DNA of 11,208 nucleotides from Pseudomonadota bacterium (GCA_009778425.1 WRJU01000206.1:1-11208); one strand, 5' to 3'; positions 1-7,926 are shown, counted from the stretch's first letter. A program made the numbers and translations. The notes: generated by a model from the letters alone, not told the origin.

Positions 1-1637
1 ATCTGGAAGTCGAGGAAGACGAGTTCGTTTTTGTGGGTGGTAAACGCCTCGCGCAGCGCGCCTTCCACGTCGCCGGGCTTGTCGACGCGGATGCCGACGT
101 GACCGTAGGCTTCGGCCAGTTTCACGAAGTCGGGCAGGGAATCCATGTAGGAGCCGGAATAGCGCTGGCCGTGGAACATCTGCTGCCATTGCCGGACCAT
201 GCCGAGGTAGCGGTTGTTGAGCAGGCAGATTTTGATGGGCAGGCGGAATTGGCGGCAGGTGGAAAGTTCCTGGATGTTCATCTGGATGGAACCTTCGCCG
301 GAGATGCAGGCCACCTGGGCGTCGGGATGCGCCAGTTGCGCGCCCATCGCGTAGGGCAGGCCCACGCCCATCGTGCCCAGCCCGCCGGAGTTGAGCCAGT
401 GCCGGGGTTGCTCGAAACGGTAATACTGGGCTGCCCACATCTGATGCTGGCCCACGTCGGAGGTGATGAAGGCTTGGCCCTTGGTCACTTCCCAGAGTTT
501 CTGGACGACGAACTGCGGCTTGATGGTTTCGTCAGAAGGCTTGTAGGCGAGGCACTGGCGCGCGCGCCATTCTTCGAGGCGTGTCCACCATTCGGCAGTG
601 TTTTTCTGTGTGGGAAGAGAGCCGGATTCGAGTTGGCGGATAAGTTGGTCGAGGACGTCCTTGACGTTGCCGACCACAGGGATGTCGACTTTCACCCGCT
701 TGGAGATGGAAGCAGGGTCGATGTCGATGTGGATGATCTTGCGCTGTTCGGAAGCGAAGTGATCGACGTTGCCGATGACGCGGTCGTCGAACCGCGCGCC
801 GATGGCGAGCAGCACGTCGGAGTAGTGCATCGCCATGTTGGCTTCAAAGGTTCCGTGCATGCCCGGCATGCCGAGGTACAGGCGGTCGCTGGCCGGGAAG
901 CCGCCCAACCCCATCAGGGTGGTGGTGACAGGCGCGTTCAGCATGTTGGCAAGGCGGGTGAGTTCTTCGGCTGCGTCCGAGAGCACGATGCCGCCGCCGG
1001 CGTAGATCATGGGGCGGCGTGCTTCGAGCAGCATTTGCGCGGCTTTTTTGATCTGGCCCTGGTGTCCACGGATGACCGGGTTGTAGGAGCGCATCGAAAT
1101 TTCTTTCGAGAACTCATTTTCGTCGAATTCGCAGCGGGCGATGGAAACGTCCTTGGGAATGTCGACGACGACCGGACCGGGGCGGCCGCTACGCGCGAGG
1201 TAAAAGGCTTTTTTCAGGGTCAGGGCGAGGTCACGCACGTCGCGCACGAGAAAGTTGTGCTTCGTACATGGGCGGGTGACTCCCACGGTGTCGACTTCCT
1301 GGAAGGCGTCCTGGCCGATGAAGGCGGTCGCTACTTGGCCGGCAATGATCACGAGCGGGATGGAATCGTAATAGGCGGTGGCGATGCCGGTGACGGCGTT
1401 GGTGGCGCCCGGCCCGGAAGTGACGAGCGCAATGCCCGTTTTGCCGGTACTGCGGGCATAACCGTCGGCAGCGTGGACGGCGGCCTGTTCGTGGCGCACC
1501 AGGACGTGACGAATGTCGTCCTGCTGAAAAAGCGCATCGTAAAGGTAAAGCACGGCCCCGCCTGGGTAGCCGAACACGTATTCGGCCTTCTCATTCTGTA
1601 GGCACCTGATTAGAATCTCTGCCCCAGTCAGTGTCAT
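1..1637 (-). CDS. ilvI: Acetolactate synthase large subunit (biosynthetic, IlvI type), C-terminus cut by window edge
   Basis: This is the catalytic subunit of acetohydroxyacid synthase. The ThDP-, FAD- and Mg-dependent enzyme condenses two pyruvates, or pyruvate and 2-oxobutyrate, in the first shared step of valine, leucine and isoleucine synthesis. Translated from the ATG at 1637 the frame is open to the window edge and gives about 545 residues; E. coli IlvI has about 574, so only the last few dozen are missing. The N-terminus MTLTGAEIL and then VFGYPGGAV are typical. HEQAAVHAADGYAR carries the catalytic glutamate (E50). SGPGATNAVTGIATAYYDSIP and GQDAFQEVDTVG follow. GEGSIQMNIQEL near residue 447 is the ThDP/Mg-binding motif, with Glu where E. 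coli has Asp, and NNRYLGMVRQW comes next. Its usual partner, the small regulatory subunit ilvH, would lie beyond the left edge. A sigma70-like promoter lies just upstream (1673-1701). Identity is secure; ilvI rather than ilvB is chosen by sequence resemblance. Confidence 0.95.
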   Translation of the reverse strand, partial: MTLTGAEILIRCLQNEKAEYVFGYPGGAVLYLYDALFQQDDIRHVLVRHEQAAVHAADGYARSTGKTGIALVTSGPGATNAVTGIATAYYDSIPLVIIAGQVATAFIGQDAFQEVDTVGVTRPCTKHNFLVRDVRDLALTLKKAFYLARSGRPGPVVVDIPKDVSIARCEFDENEFSKEISMRSYNPVIRGHQGQIKKAAQMLLEARRPMIYAGGGIVLSDAAEELTRLANMLNAPVTTTLMGLGGFPASDRLYLGMPGMHGTFEANMAMHYSDVLLAIGARFDDRVIGNVDHFASEQRKIIHIDIDPASISKRVKVDIPVVGNVKDVLDQLIRQLESGSLPTQKNTAEWWTRLEEWRARQCLAYKPSDETIKPQFVVQKLWEVTKGQAFITSDVGQHQMWAAQYYRFEQPRHWLNSGGLGTMGVGLPYAMGAQLAHPDAQVACISGEGSIQMNIQELSTCRQFRLPIKICLLNNRYLGMVRQWQQMFHGQRYSGSYMDSLPDFVKLAEAYGHVGIRVDKPGDVEGALREAFTTHKNELVFLDFQ

Positions 1638-1672
1638 TTCAAACCGCCAGCAATGTATTGAGGGAACCGGAA

Positions 1673-1701
1673 AATTTACCGTTAGCTCAGGCGTTGGTCA
1701 A
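1673..1701 (-). promoter_or_regulatory. Putative sigma70 promoter of ilvI
   Basis: Read on the minus strand, TTGACC (1701-1696) is followed after exactly 17 bases by TAAATT (1678-1673). This is a good -35 and a fair -10 with ideal spacing. A transcript would start near 1666 and leave a leader of about 30 bases, too short for an attenuator. The -35 box lies within a few bases of the start of the divergent RDD gene. This is a pattern match only. Confidence 0.45.
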
Positions 1702-1707
1702 GGTTGA

Positions 1708-2211
1708 ATGCTGAATATTCTATTGTGGTTCAGAATGCCTCCCGAAAAAAACTCTTCTTCTGGCGCTTCGGCAAAGCCCGTTGCGGTTGAACTCGCCAGC
1801 CTGCGTCACCGTCTGGCGAGCATGGTGTATGAATTGCTGCTGCTCTTAGGCGTACTTGCCGCCGGCTTTTTGCTTCCGTGGGCGATCCTGAGCGCGTTAC
1901 TGGATTTGAAGGATGCTCCCGCTTGGGCGGGAGGGCTTGAGTTGCTGTACCTTTTTGCCTTGCTGGGCGTTTATTTCGTTTATCACTGGCGTCATGGGCA
2001 GACGCTGGCGATGCGTACCTGGCACCTTCAGGTCGTGACTGCCGAGGGGAGCCTTCTTTCGTGGAAGCGCGCCAGCCTGCGTTACGCGCTGGCCTGGCCT
2101 TCGGCGCTGTGCTTCGGAGCCGGCATCTTTTGGGCCTTTTTCGACCTCGACAATCTTTTCCTGCACGACAGGCTGGCAGGCACAAGGGTGGTGAGTTTGT
2201 CGAAGAGGTGA
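1708..2211 (+). CDS. RDD family membrane protein
   Basis: This is a small integral membrane protein of 167 residues (158 if the second ATG at 1735 is used) of the RDD family. Members have three membrane segments, and most have no known role; some are linked to ion or compatible-solute transport. Hydrophobic segments lie at about residues 41-64, 77-93 and 127-146. Family marks are the basic RHRLAS stretch just before the first helix, the loop WRHGQTLAMRTWHLQVV (94-110), and the C-terminal HDRLAGTRVV (153-162). Position 42, where the family usually has the first conserved Asp, is Glu. AAGG lies four bases before the ATG at 1708. Starting at 1735 would remove a hydrophobic N-terminal stretch (LNILLWF), so the start is uncertain. 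The gene diverges from ilvI and converges on the ubiV-ubiT gene with only 13 bases between the stop codons and no clear terminator. Confidence 0.85.
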   Translation: MLNILLWFRMPPEKNSSSGASAKPVAVELASLRHRLASMVYELLLLLGVLAAGFLLPWAILSALLDLKDAPAWAGGLELLYLFALLGVYFVYHWRHGQTLAMRTWHLQVVTAEGSLLSWKRASLRYALAWPSALCFGAGIFWAFFDLDNLFLHDRLAGTRVVSLSKR

Positions 2212-2224
2212 TTGGAGTCGCGGT

Positions 2225-3727
2225 TCAGTGCCGCGTAAGGGTGCTCCACTTGGCCGAAGAGATCGTGTTTTTGACCAGTACGCCGAGGGTGGTATCGCCT
2301 TCCATCAGCAACCTCCGGGCGAAAAACAGGGTGTCGGCGTCTTCCTCGCCCAAGGCGAGGGCGATGAAATCGCGTAGCGAGGCGGAGATGGTCATCTCTG
2401 GCGGGGCGCTTGCGCGGCAGGGGCGGAAGCGGCCATTGGCGCTAAGCGTGAAATCGAGCCGCAACCCGGCGTCGAGCACACACAGGCGCAGACGACGGCC
2501 AGTGAGCGGCGCGAGCGGCGCGCGGGGCAGTACGTTCTCCGGCGCAAGGTTGAGCGCCGTGGTGAGCGCCAGCGTGGGCGGGAGTTTTGGCAGGCGGGCA
2601 TTGATCCTTGCGAGCGGCTCCGGCACGGTGAAGGGGGGCAGGCGCAGGTGAGGGCCTTTTGCCAGGTGACTGAAACGCTCTTCGAGGCGCGCGCGCAACT
2701 CGGCGGGCAGGAGTTTGCCGAGTGAGGCCAACAGGGATGGCGTAACGGGGGCTGTCTTAGCAATGGGCGGCTCATCAGGCGCGGCAGAAGCGGTGTTTGC
2801 CGCCGATGCGCTTGAGGCTTGCCCGGCATCCTCTGGGGCAAACTGTTCGTGTCCCGCGCGTCCGTGCCAGAAACCGTTGCAGGGGGCTTCCGGCATCAGG
2901 GTCAGGCTGGCCTCGAAGGCGGCTGCCGGGGCGATGTGCCCATCGATCGCCTCGCGGAATAGCTTGGCGATTTCCAGCGTGTGCGCGCTTTGCGGGCTGA
3001 TGCGCAGGATTTCGGCGCGTCCCGCGATGAGGGGCAGGTCGCCGAGCAGGTTGTAGACCCGCGCAGATTGGGTCTGGATGCCGTTGAGGGTCAGGAAAGC
3101 CTCGCCTTCGCGGGTGCGCAGGAGCATGCCGTCGCCATCTTGTATGCAGCGGAATTCGCAAGCGTCTTTTTGCAGGTTGTAATGGCGGGCAGTGAAGCAG
3201 CGCGCGGAGTAGGCAAGCGGTAAACGGCCATAGGCGAAGATTTCGGTTTCGATGGGCGCGGGCAGGCTGGCGCGTAGGCCGGTGATGTCGGCTCCGGACA
3301 TTTCGGGCGGTGCGGCCCATCGATTTGCGCCATCAGAGATGAGCAGAGCCAGCGTGGCAGGATTGAACACGTTGAGCGTCGCCCCGGCGATCCAGTCGCG
3401 GCGAGCGGCGGCGGCAAGCAGCCGTACCGCGCCCATGTCGTTGGCTTCGACGCGGAAATCCTGCTGTTCGACGATGCGGCGCAGGGTTTTGAGGTCGGAT
3501 TCGGATTCGATCAGCGTTTGGGTGGAAAGGATTGCTTGCTTGCCGGAGGCTTCGATCTGAGCGGTGATTTCGAGCCAGTCCTCATAGCGCAACTCGTGGC
3601 GGCGCGAACAAACGGTTTCGCCCAGGTAGACGATGTCGATCACGCGGCTGGCGGCGACGGCTTCGTAGAAATCGAATACTTGCTGGCGCGGCCAGTGGTA
3701 GAGCAGGGGGCCGAGGGAGAGTTTCAT
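2225..3727 (-). CDS. ubiV: UbiV-UbiT fusion: U32-family O2-independent ubiquinone hydroxylase subunit joined to SCP2-domain accessory factor
   Basis: One 500-residue frame joins two proteins that are separate in E. coli. Residues 1 to about 296 are UbiV (YhbV), a U32-family Fe-S protein that works with UbiU to hydroxylate the ubiquinone ring without O2. It begins MKLSLGPLLYHWPRQQVFDFY, and C40, C177, C190 and C194 match the 4Fe-4S ligands of E. coli UbiV (39, 180, 193, 197), with the last three at identical spacing. The UbiV part ends at about GFWHGRAG. An Ala/Pro/Ser-rich linker follows (about 297-335), then a helical stretch, then a UbiT-like (YhbT, SCP2 sterol-carrier) part from about 366 to 500. 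It contains RINARLPKLPPTLAL, an SCP2 core with MTISASLRDFIALAL, and the signature DTLFFARRLLMEGDTTLG with VKN. The protein ends 13 residues after VKN, whereas E. coli UbiT has about 30 more. The start is 14 bases after the ubiU stop, with a GTGAG-like ribosome site, so the two genes are almost certainly co-transcribed. Confidence 0.92.
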   Translation of the reverse strand: MKLSLGPLLYHWPRQQVFDFYEAVAASRVIDIVYLGETVCSRRHELRYEDWLEITAQIEASGKQAILSTQTLIESESDLKTLRRIVEQQDFRVEANDMGAVRLLAAAARRDWIAGATLNVFNPATLALLISDGANRWAAPPEMSGADITGLRASLPAPIETEIFAYGRLPLAYSARCFTARHYNLQKDACEFRCIQDGDGMLLRTREGEAFLTLNGIQTQSARVYNLLGDLPLIAGRAEILRISPQSAHTLEIAKLFREAIDGHIAPAAAFEASLTLMPEAPCNGFWHGRAGHEQFAPEDAGQASSASAANTASAAPDEPPIAKTAPVTPSLLASLGKLLPAELRARLEERFSHLAKGPHLRLPPFTVPEPLARINARLPKLPPTLALTTALNLAPENVLPRAPLAPLTGRRLRLCVLDAGLRLDFTLSANGRFRPCRASAPPEMTISASLRDFIALALGEEDADTLFFARRLLMEGDTTLGVLVKNTISSAKWSTLTRH

Positions 3728-3741
3728 CGCGTGGTACTCAC

Positions 3742-4761
3742 TTATTTCCAGGGGCGGTAGTAGGCGCCCAAGGTGTAACTTTGACCTTCGGAGACCTTGT
3801 TGAGTTCGGCCATCCAGTCCTCCTGTGCCGTGAAGCGTTCCCCGTCGCGGGCCAGGGCATCGAGCGCGGCGCGCCAGACTTTTGTGACTTGCGCGACGTA
3901 GGCCGGGTTGCGCTGCCGCCCTTCGATCTTGATTGCCGAGATGCCTGCGCCGACCAGCGCGGGGAGCATTTCCAGGGTGTTGAGGCTGGCGGGCTCTTCG
4001 ATGGCGTAATAGGTTTCGTCCTTGACGGTGAAACGGCCCTTGCACAGCGTGGGGTAGCTCGCGCGCTCATCGTCGGCGTAGCGGTTGATAAGGATGCCGT
4101 TCAAGCGGGTTTCCATGCCGCGCGGGGTTTGTTCCCACCGCACGAAGGCATCGGGCGAACAGGCTCCGAAACAGTTGGGAGATTGCCCCGTGGCGTAAGC
4201 GGACAGGGCACAGCGGCCTTCCACCATCACACACAGGCCGCCGAAGCCGAACACTTCGATCTCTACCGGGGTGTTGGCGACGAGTTGTTCGATCTGCGCG
4301 AGCGACAGCACCCGTGGGAGCACTGCGCGCTGGATGCCGAAGTGCTCATGGTAGTAGTTGATGGCTTCATAGCTCGTTGCCGAGCCTTGTACGGACAGAT
4401 GCAGGCGCAATTCCGGGTAGCTGCGGGCAGCGTAGGCCATGAGGCCGGGGTCGGCCATGATGATGGCGTCGACCCCCAGTTCGGCGGCGCGGTCGATGGC
4501 CGTGATCCAGTCCGCTTGATTGGCATCGAGCGGATAGGTGTTGAGAGCGAGAAAAACCTTGCGCCCATGTTGGCGAGCATAGGTGATGCCTTCCTGAATC
4601 TGGGCGAGGTCGAAGTTCAGCCCCGTGAAATTGCGGGCGTTGGTGGCGTCTTTGAAACCGAAGTAAACGCAATCCGCGCCGTTGTCGACCGCCGCCTTGA
4701 GCGACGGCAGACCGCCAGCGGGGCAAACGAGTTCGATTTTTCGTGCAGGGGTGCTTGCCAT
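3742..4761 (-). CDS. ubiU: UbiU, U32-family Fe-S protein of O2-independent ubiquinone biosynthesis
   Basis: UbiU (YhbU) forms a complex with UbiV that hydroxylates ubiquinone precursors when oxygen is absent, replacing the flavin mono-oxygenases UbiI, UbiH and UbiF. Although annotated as 'peptidase U32', it is not known to act as a protease. The 339-residue product begins with IELVCPAGGLPSLKAAVDNGAD, the usual U32 opening. C177, C184, C201 and C240 (in FGGLCVMVEGRC, GACSPDAFVRW and PTLCKGRF) have the same spacing, 7, 17 and 39, as the 4Fe-4S ligands of E. coli UbiU (169, 176, 193, 232). EGRQRNPAYVAQV near 280 is another family mark. The length is normal. The stop is 14 bases before ubiV-ubiT, and the start is 31 bases after the symporter stop on the same strand, so a symporter-ubiU-ubiVT operon is likely. 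In E. coli this pair is activated by Fnr; no convincing Fnr box is visible directly upstream here. Confidence 0.95.
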   Translation of the reverse strand: MASTPARKIELVCPAGGLPSLKAAVDNGADCVYFGFKDATNARNFTGLNFDLAQIQEGITYARQHGRKVFLALNTYPLDANQADWITAIDRAAELGVDAIIMADPGLMAYAARSYPELRLHLSVQGSATSYEAINYYHEHFGIQRAVLPRVLSLAQIEQLVANTPVEIEVFGFGGLCVMVEGRCALSAYATGQSPNCFGACSPDAFVRWEQTPRGMETRLNGILINRYADDERASYPTLCKGRFTVKDETYYAIEEPASLNTLEMLPALVGAGISAIKIEGRQRNPAYVAQVTKVWRAALDALARDGERFTAQEDWMAELNKVSEGQSYTLGAYYRPWK

Positions 4762-4792
4762 GTCTGTTCTCTATTAGGGGAGGGGGGCTCGT

Positions 4793-6265
4793 TTATGCCG
4801 ATGCTTCGGCTTGTTGTCCCATGTTTGGATTCATTTTCTGGGGCGGGGGAGGGCCAAAAGTGACGCCCAGCGCCATGCCCACGATGCTTGCGAAGAACCC
4901 GTACATTTGCGGTTCAAGGATGTCGGAAAGGATGCCGATGTGAACCAGTATCTCGGCGATGAACCAGAACGCCAGTCCCATGCCGACGGACAGGGCTGCG
5001 CCCAGGTTATTGGCCCGCTTCCAGAATATCCCGGCGACGAGGGGGACGAGGGCTGCGGCCAAGGTGATGCGATAAGCGTTGACGACCATTTTGTGGATGG
5101 AGGTATCAGTCATGACCGCGTACAGGGTGACGATTACGGTAAAAACCACCACGGTGACACGCGTGGCCCACAGGAATTGCCTGTCGTCCATCTTCGGATA
5201 GAAGCCCCGCAGCACGTTTTCGGAGAATGTCACCGAGGGGGCGAGCAGGGTGCCCGAGGCGGTGCTCATGATGACCGAGAGCAGGGCGCCGAAAAAGATG
5301 ACCTGGGAGGCGAATGACATGTGGCTCATGACCAATGTCGGCATGATCGTTTGCATCTTCTCATCGGCTGCCGATAAGGTTTCCACCATGACCGGGTCGA
5401 TGATCAGGGCCGTGTAGGCAAGGTAGATCGGCACAAGCGCGAAAATGACGTAAAAGACTCCTCCCAGGGTTGTCCCCCATACTGCCGTGCGTTCATTTTT
5501 CGAGGAGTTGATCCTCTGGAAAACGTCCTGCTGGGGAATGGAGCCAAGCGCCATCGTGAAGAAAAGCGCGATCCAGGCGAAAGTTTCGCGCGATAGGGAA
5601 AAGGAAATATTGAACTTGCCCGCACCAATGGCGTGCTTGATCACCGGGGCGAAACCGCCCGCCATGTCGTTGGCGGACCAGGTGATGTAGAGCAGCCCCA
5701 GGATGATGACGATCATTTGCACGAAGGTCGTTACCGCGACAGACCACATTCCGCCGAACAGGGTATAGAGCAGTACGACCGCCGAACCGATGATCATGCC
5801 CGCTTCCCGGCTGACGACGCCTCCCGAAAGCAGTTCAAACACCAGCCCCAGGGCGGTGATCTGCGCGCTCACCCAACCGAGGTAGGAGATGACGATACAA
5901 ACGGAGAGCACCAGCTCGGTGCCACGGTTGTAACGTCGGCGGAAAAAATCTCCCAGGGTAAGGAGGTTCATCCGATAGAGTGGCCGCGCGAAAATCAGCC
6001 CGAAAAAGATCAGGCACACTCCGGCTCCGATCGGGTCGGAAATCAGCTCGCTTGCGCCCCCCTTGAGAAAGGCCCCGGAGTTTCCGAGCACGGTTTCGGC
6101 TCCAAACCATGTGGCGAACACCATTGCGAACACCACGGACATGGGCAGATTCCGCCCGGCGTTGATGTAGTCACGCGCGTTATGCACCTTTGTGGCAGCG
6201 AAAAGCCCGATACCGATGGATATGACCAGGTAAGCAATGACGAGCTGGAGTAGCGTGACGGGCAT
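4793..6265 (-). CDS. Sodium:solute symporter family (SSS) transporter, substrate unknown
   Basis: This 490-residue protein is an inner-membrane transporter of the SSS family (PutP/PanF/SGLT fold, LeuT-like), which uses a Na+ gradient to import small solutes. Some 12-13 hydrophobic segments cover nearly the whole length, beginning LLQLVIAYLVISIGIGLFAA. Family marks are ARDYINAGRNLP and FATWFGAETVLG in the first helices, LTLGDFFRRRYNRG, LLYTLFGGMWSVAVTTFVQM, and PQQDVFQRINSSKNERTA, the conserved loop after helix 6. The C-terminus is short, Pro-rich and hydrophilic (GPPPPQKMNPNMG). The ATG at 6265 has GGGAT about nine bases upstream. The gene lies 131 bases after the ubiB stop and 31 bases before ubiU, all on one strand. 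The sequence does not identify the substrate, and the link to ubiquinone synthesis may be only positional. Confidence 0.88.
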   Translation of the reverse strand: MPVTLLQLVIAYLVISIGIGLFAATKVHNARDYINAGRNLPMSVVFAMVFATWFGAETVLGNSGAFLKGGASELISDPIGAGVCLIFFGLIFARPLYRMNLLTLGDFFRRRYNRGTELVLSVCIVISYLGWVSAQITALGLVFELLSGGVVSREAGMIIGSAVVLLYTLFGGMWSVAVTTFVQMIVIILGLLYITWSANDMAGGFAPVIKHAIGAGKFNISFSLSRETFAWIALFFTMALGSIPQQDVFQRINSSKNERTAVWGTTLGGVFYVIFALVPIYLAYTALIIDPVMVETLSAADEKMQTIMPTLVMSHMSFASQVIFFGALLSVIMSTASGTLLAPSVTFSENVLRGFYPKMDDRQFLWATRVTVVVFTVIVTLYAVMTDTSIHKMVVNAYRITLAAALVPLVAGIFWKRANNLGAALSVGMGLAFWFIAEILVHIGILSDILEPQMYGFFASIVGMALGVTFGPPPPQKMNPNMGQQAEASA

Positions 6266-6396
6266 GAAAGCGATCCCGGTAAGACATCAATCAAAGGGCG
6301 GCAAGTTTACCAACTGCTTGCGCCCGCAGAGCAACATGAAAGAAAAATATGACCAATACTGTTGTGCGCGAGCACGGACACGAGCCGCAGTGAGGT

Positions 6397-7926
6397 TTAT
6401 CTGAAAAACCGCCATGCTTCAAATATCAGAAGCGCGGCGGCCAGGGCGGAAAGCGCCGCGATGAAGCGGTTGGTAAGGCGCTGGCGGCGTTCAATGTCGT
6501 TGATCCTCCCTTCGAGCGCGTCGCGCTGCGCGTACCTGTCGGTCAGCGCCTGGTGCGCGAGCCGTGGCAGGCGCGGCAGGATGGATGTCCAGCCGGGCGC
6601 TTCGCTTTTCACTTCCCGCAAAAGCGCCCGCCAGCCGACCTGTTCCTGCATCCAGCGTTCGAGGAAGGGTTTGGCGGTCGTCCAGAGGTCGAGTTCGGGA
6701 TCGAGCTGGCGGCCCAGGCCTTCGACATTGAGCAGGGTTTTTTGCAGCAGCACGAGTTGGGGCTGGACTTCCATCTCGAACCGGCGAGCGGTCTGGAACA
6801 GACGCAACAGGGTTTTGCCAAAGGAAATATCCTTGAGCGGGCGGTCGAAGATCGGTTCGCACACGCTGCGGATGGCTGATTCGAACTCTTCGACCCGGGT
6901 ATGCGCGGGAACCCATCCCGCGTCGATGTGCGCCTGTGCCACCTTGCGGTAGTCGCGCTTGAAAAAGCCGAGGAAGTTGCGCGCGAGGTAATCCTTGTCG
7001 AGATCGCTGAGGGCTCCCATGATGCCGAAATCGAGGGCGACATAGCGGCCTTTGCAATCCACGAAGATGTTGCCGGGGTGCATGTCGGCATGGAAGAAAC
7101 CGTCTCGAAACACCTGGGTGAAAAATATTTCAACCCCGGCTCGTGACAACGCCTTGAGGTCGGTTTTTTGTTCGAGCAACTTCGGGATATGCGAAATCGG
7201 CGTACCGTGCATGTATTCCATCACCATGACGCGGGGGCCGCACCAGTCCCAATACACCTCTGGCACGACCAGCAGGGGGGAGTTCTTGAAGTTGCGCCGC
7301 AACTGCGCGCAATTGGCCGCTTCGCGCATCAGGTCGAGTTCATCGCGCAGGTGTTTGCTGAATTCGGCCACGACTTCGCGTGGTTTCAGGCGTCGGCTCC
7401 CGGCCCAGATTTTCTCCAGCAACAAGGCTCCGGTTTCCAGGAGGTCGATGTCGTGCTCGATGATCTTTTCGATCCCCGGCCGCAATATCTTGACTGCGAC
7501 CTCCGTGCCGTCGGGCAGTTCGGCGAAATGCACCTGCGCCACCGAAGCCGAAGCCTCCGGCACATGCCCAAAACGCCGGAAAACCTCATTGACCGGGCGC
7601 TGATAAAACGACTCCAGCAGGGCAATGGCCTGTTCAGTTGGGAAGGGCGGCACACGATCTTGCAACAGGGCGAGTTCGTCGGCCAGATCGGGCGGCAGCA
7701 GGTCGCGCCGCGTCGAGAGCACTTGCCCGAACTTGATGAAGATCGGCCCGAGCGTTTCCAATGCCCGACGCAAGCGCACCGCTCTCGGTTCCTTGAACTT
7801 GCGCCAGAAAAACAATCTGCCCCACCAGCGCACGAGGCGACCGCTTGGGTCGGCGTCGAGAACCACACGGTCGAGGCCGAATCGCAGGCTTAAGGAAACA
7901 ATCTTGGCAAGGCGCAGGAGACGCAC
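6397..7926 (-). CDS. ubiB: UbiB, ABC1/ADCK-type ATPase needed for ubiquinone biosynthesis
   Basis: UbiB is a membrane-anchored atypical kinase-like protein (ABC1/ADCK/UbiB family) with ATPase activity, required for ubiquinone production and thought to help present or extract lipid precursors. From the GTG at 7926 it has 509 residues. Visible motifs are IFIKFGQVLSTRRDLLPPD with the family-specific KxGQ (about 65-68), the Ala-rich nucleotide loop ASASVAQVH (about 125-133), VAVK with the ATP-site lysine (about 146), FFHADMHPGNI with catalytic HxD (about 279-287) and LDFG with the metal-binding Asp (about 299). MEVQPQLVLLQKTLLNVEGLGRQLDP is also typical. A single hydrophobic helix (about 486-503) ends the protein. 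The start is uncertain: no ATG suits, the stretch upstream is pyrimidine-rich with no Shine-Dalgarno sequence, and a TTG at 7944 would add six residues. GTG is preferred because it places RLLRLAKI at the N-terminus as in relatives. Confidence 0.95.
   Translation of the reverse strand: MRLLRLAKIVSLSLRFGLDRVVLDADPSGRLVRWWGRLFFWRKFKEPRAVRLRRALETLGPIFIKFGQVLSTRRDLLPPDLADELALLQDRVPPFPTEQAIALLESFYQRPVNEVFRRFGHVPEASASVAQVHFAELPDGTEVAVKILRPGIEKIIEHDIDLLETGALLLEKIWAGSRRLKPREVVAEFSKHLRDELDLMREAANCAQLRRNFKNSPLLVVPEVYWDWCGPRVMVMEYMHGTPISHIPKLLEQKTDLKALSRAGVEIFFTQVFRDGFFHADMHPGNIFVDCKGRYVALDFGIMGALSDLDKDYLARNFLGFFKRDYRKVAQAHIDAGWVPAHTRVEEFESAIRSVCEPIFDRPLKDISFGKTLLRLFQTARRFEMEVQPQLVLLQKTLLNVEGLGRQLDPELDLWTTAKPFLERWMQEQVGWRALLREVKSEAPGWTSILPRLPRLAHQALTDRYAQRDALEGRINDIERRQRLTNRFIAALSALAAALLIFEAWRFFR

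Noticed and set aside
294..299. GEG instead of GDG in the ThDP motif of IlvI, a possible loss of a metal ligand
   Set aside because: I recall GEGSIQMNIQEL in many Pseudomonas and betaproteobacterial IlvI proteins, so this looks like a normal lineage variant.
33..1601. A 522-codon open frame on the plus strand
   Set aside because: It is the antisense shadow of ilvI. Its product is rich in Val, Gly, His and Asp and has no recognisable domain, while the minus-strand frame gives a clear acetolactate synthase.
2219..2235. CGCGG...CCGCG hairpin between the convergent RDD and ubiV-ubiT genes as a terminator
   Set aside because: The stem is only five pairs and no T-run follows on either strand.
6286..6294. 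Overlapping ATCAA half-sites upstream of the symporter as an Fnr box controlling the ubiUVT operon
   Set aside because: The consensus TTGAT-N4-ATCAA is not completed; the second half matches at only two of five positions, and the site lies very close to the start codon.
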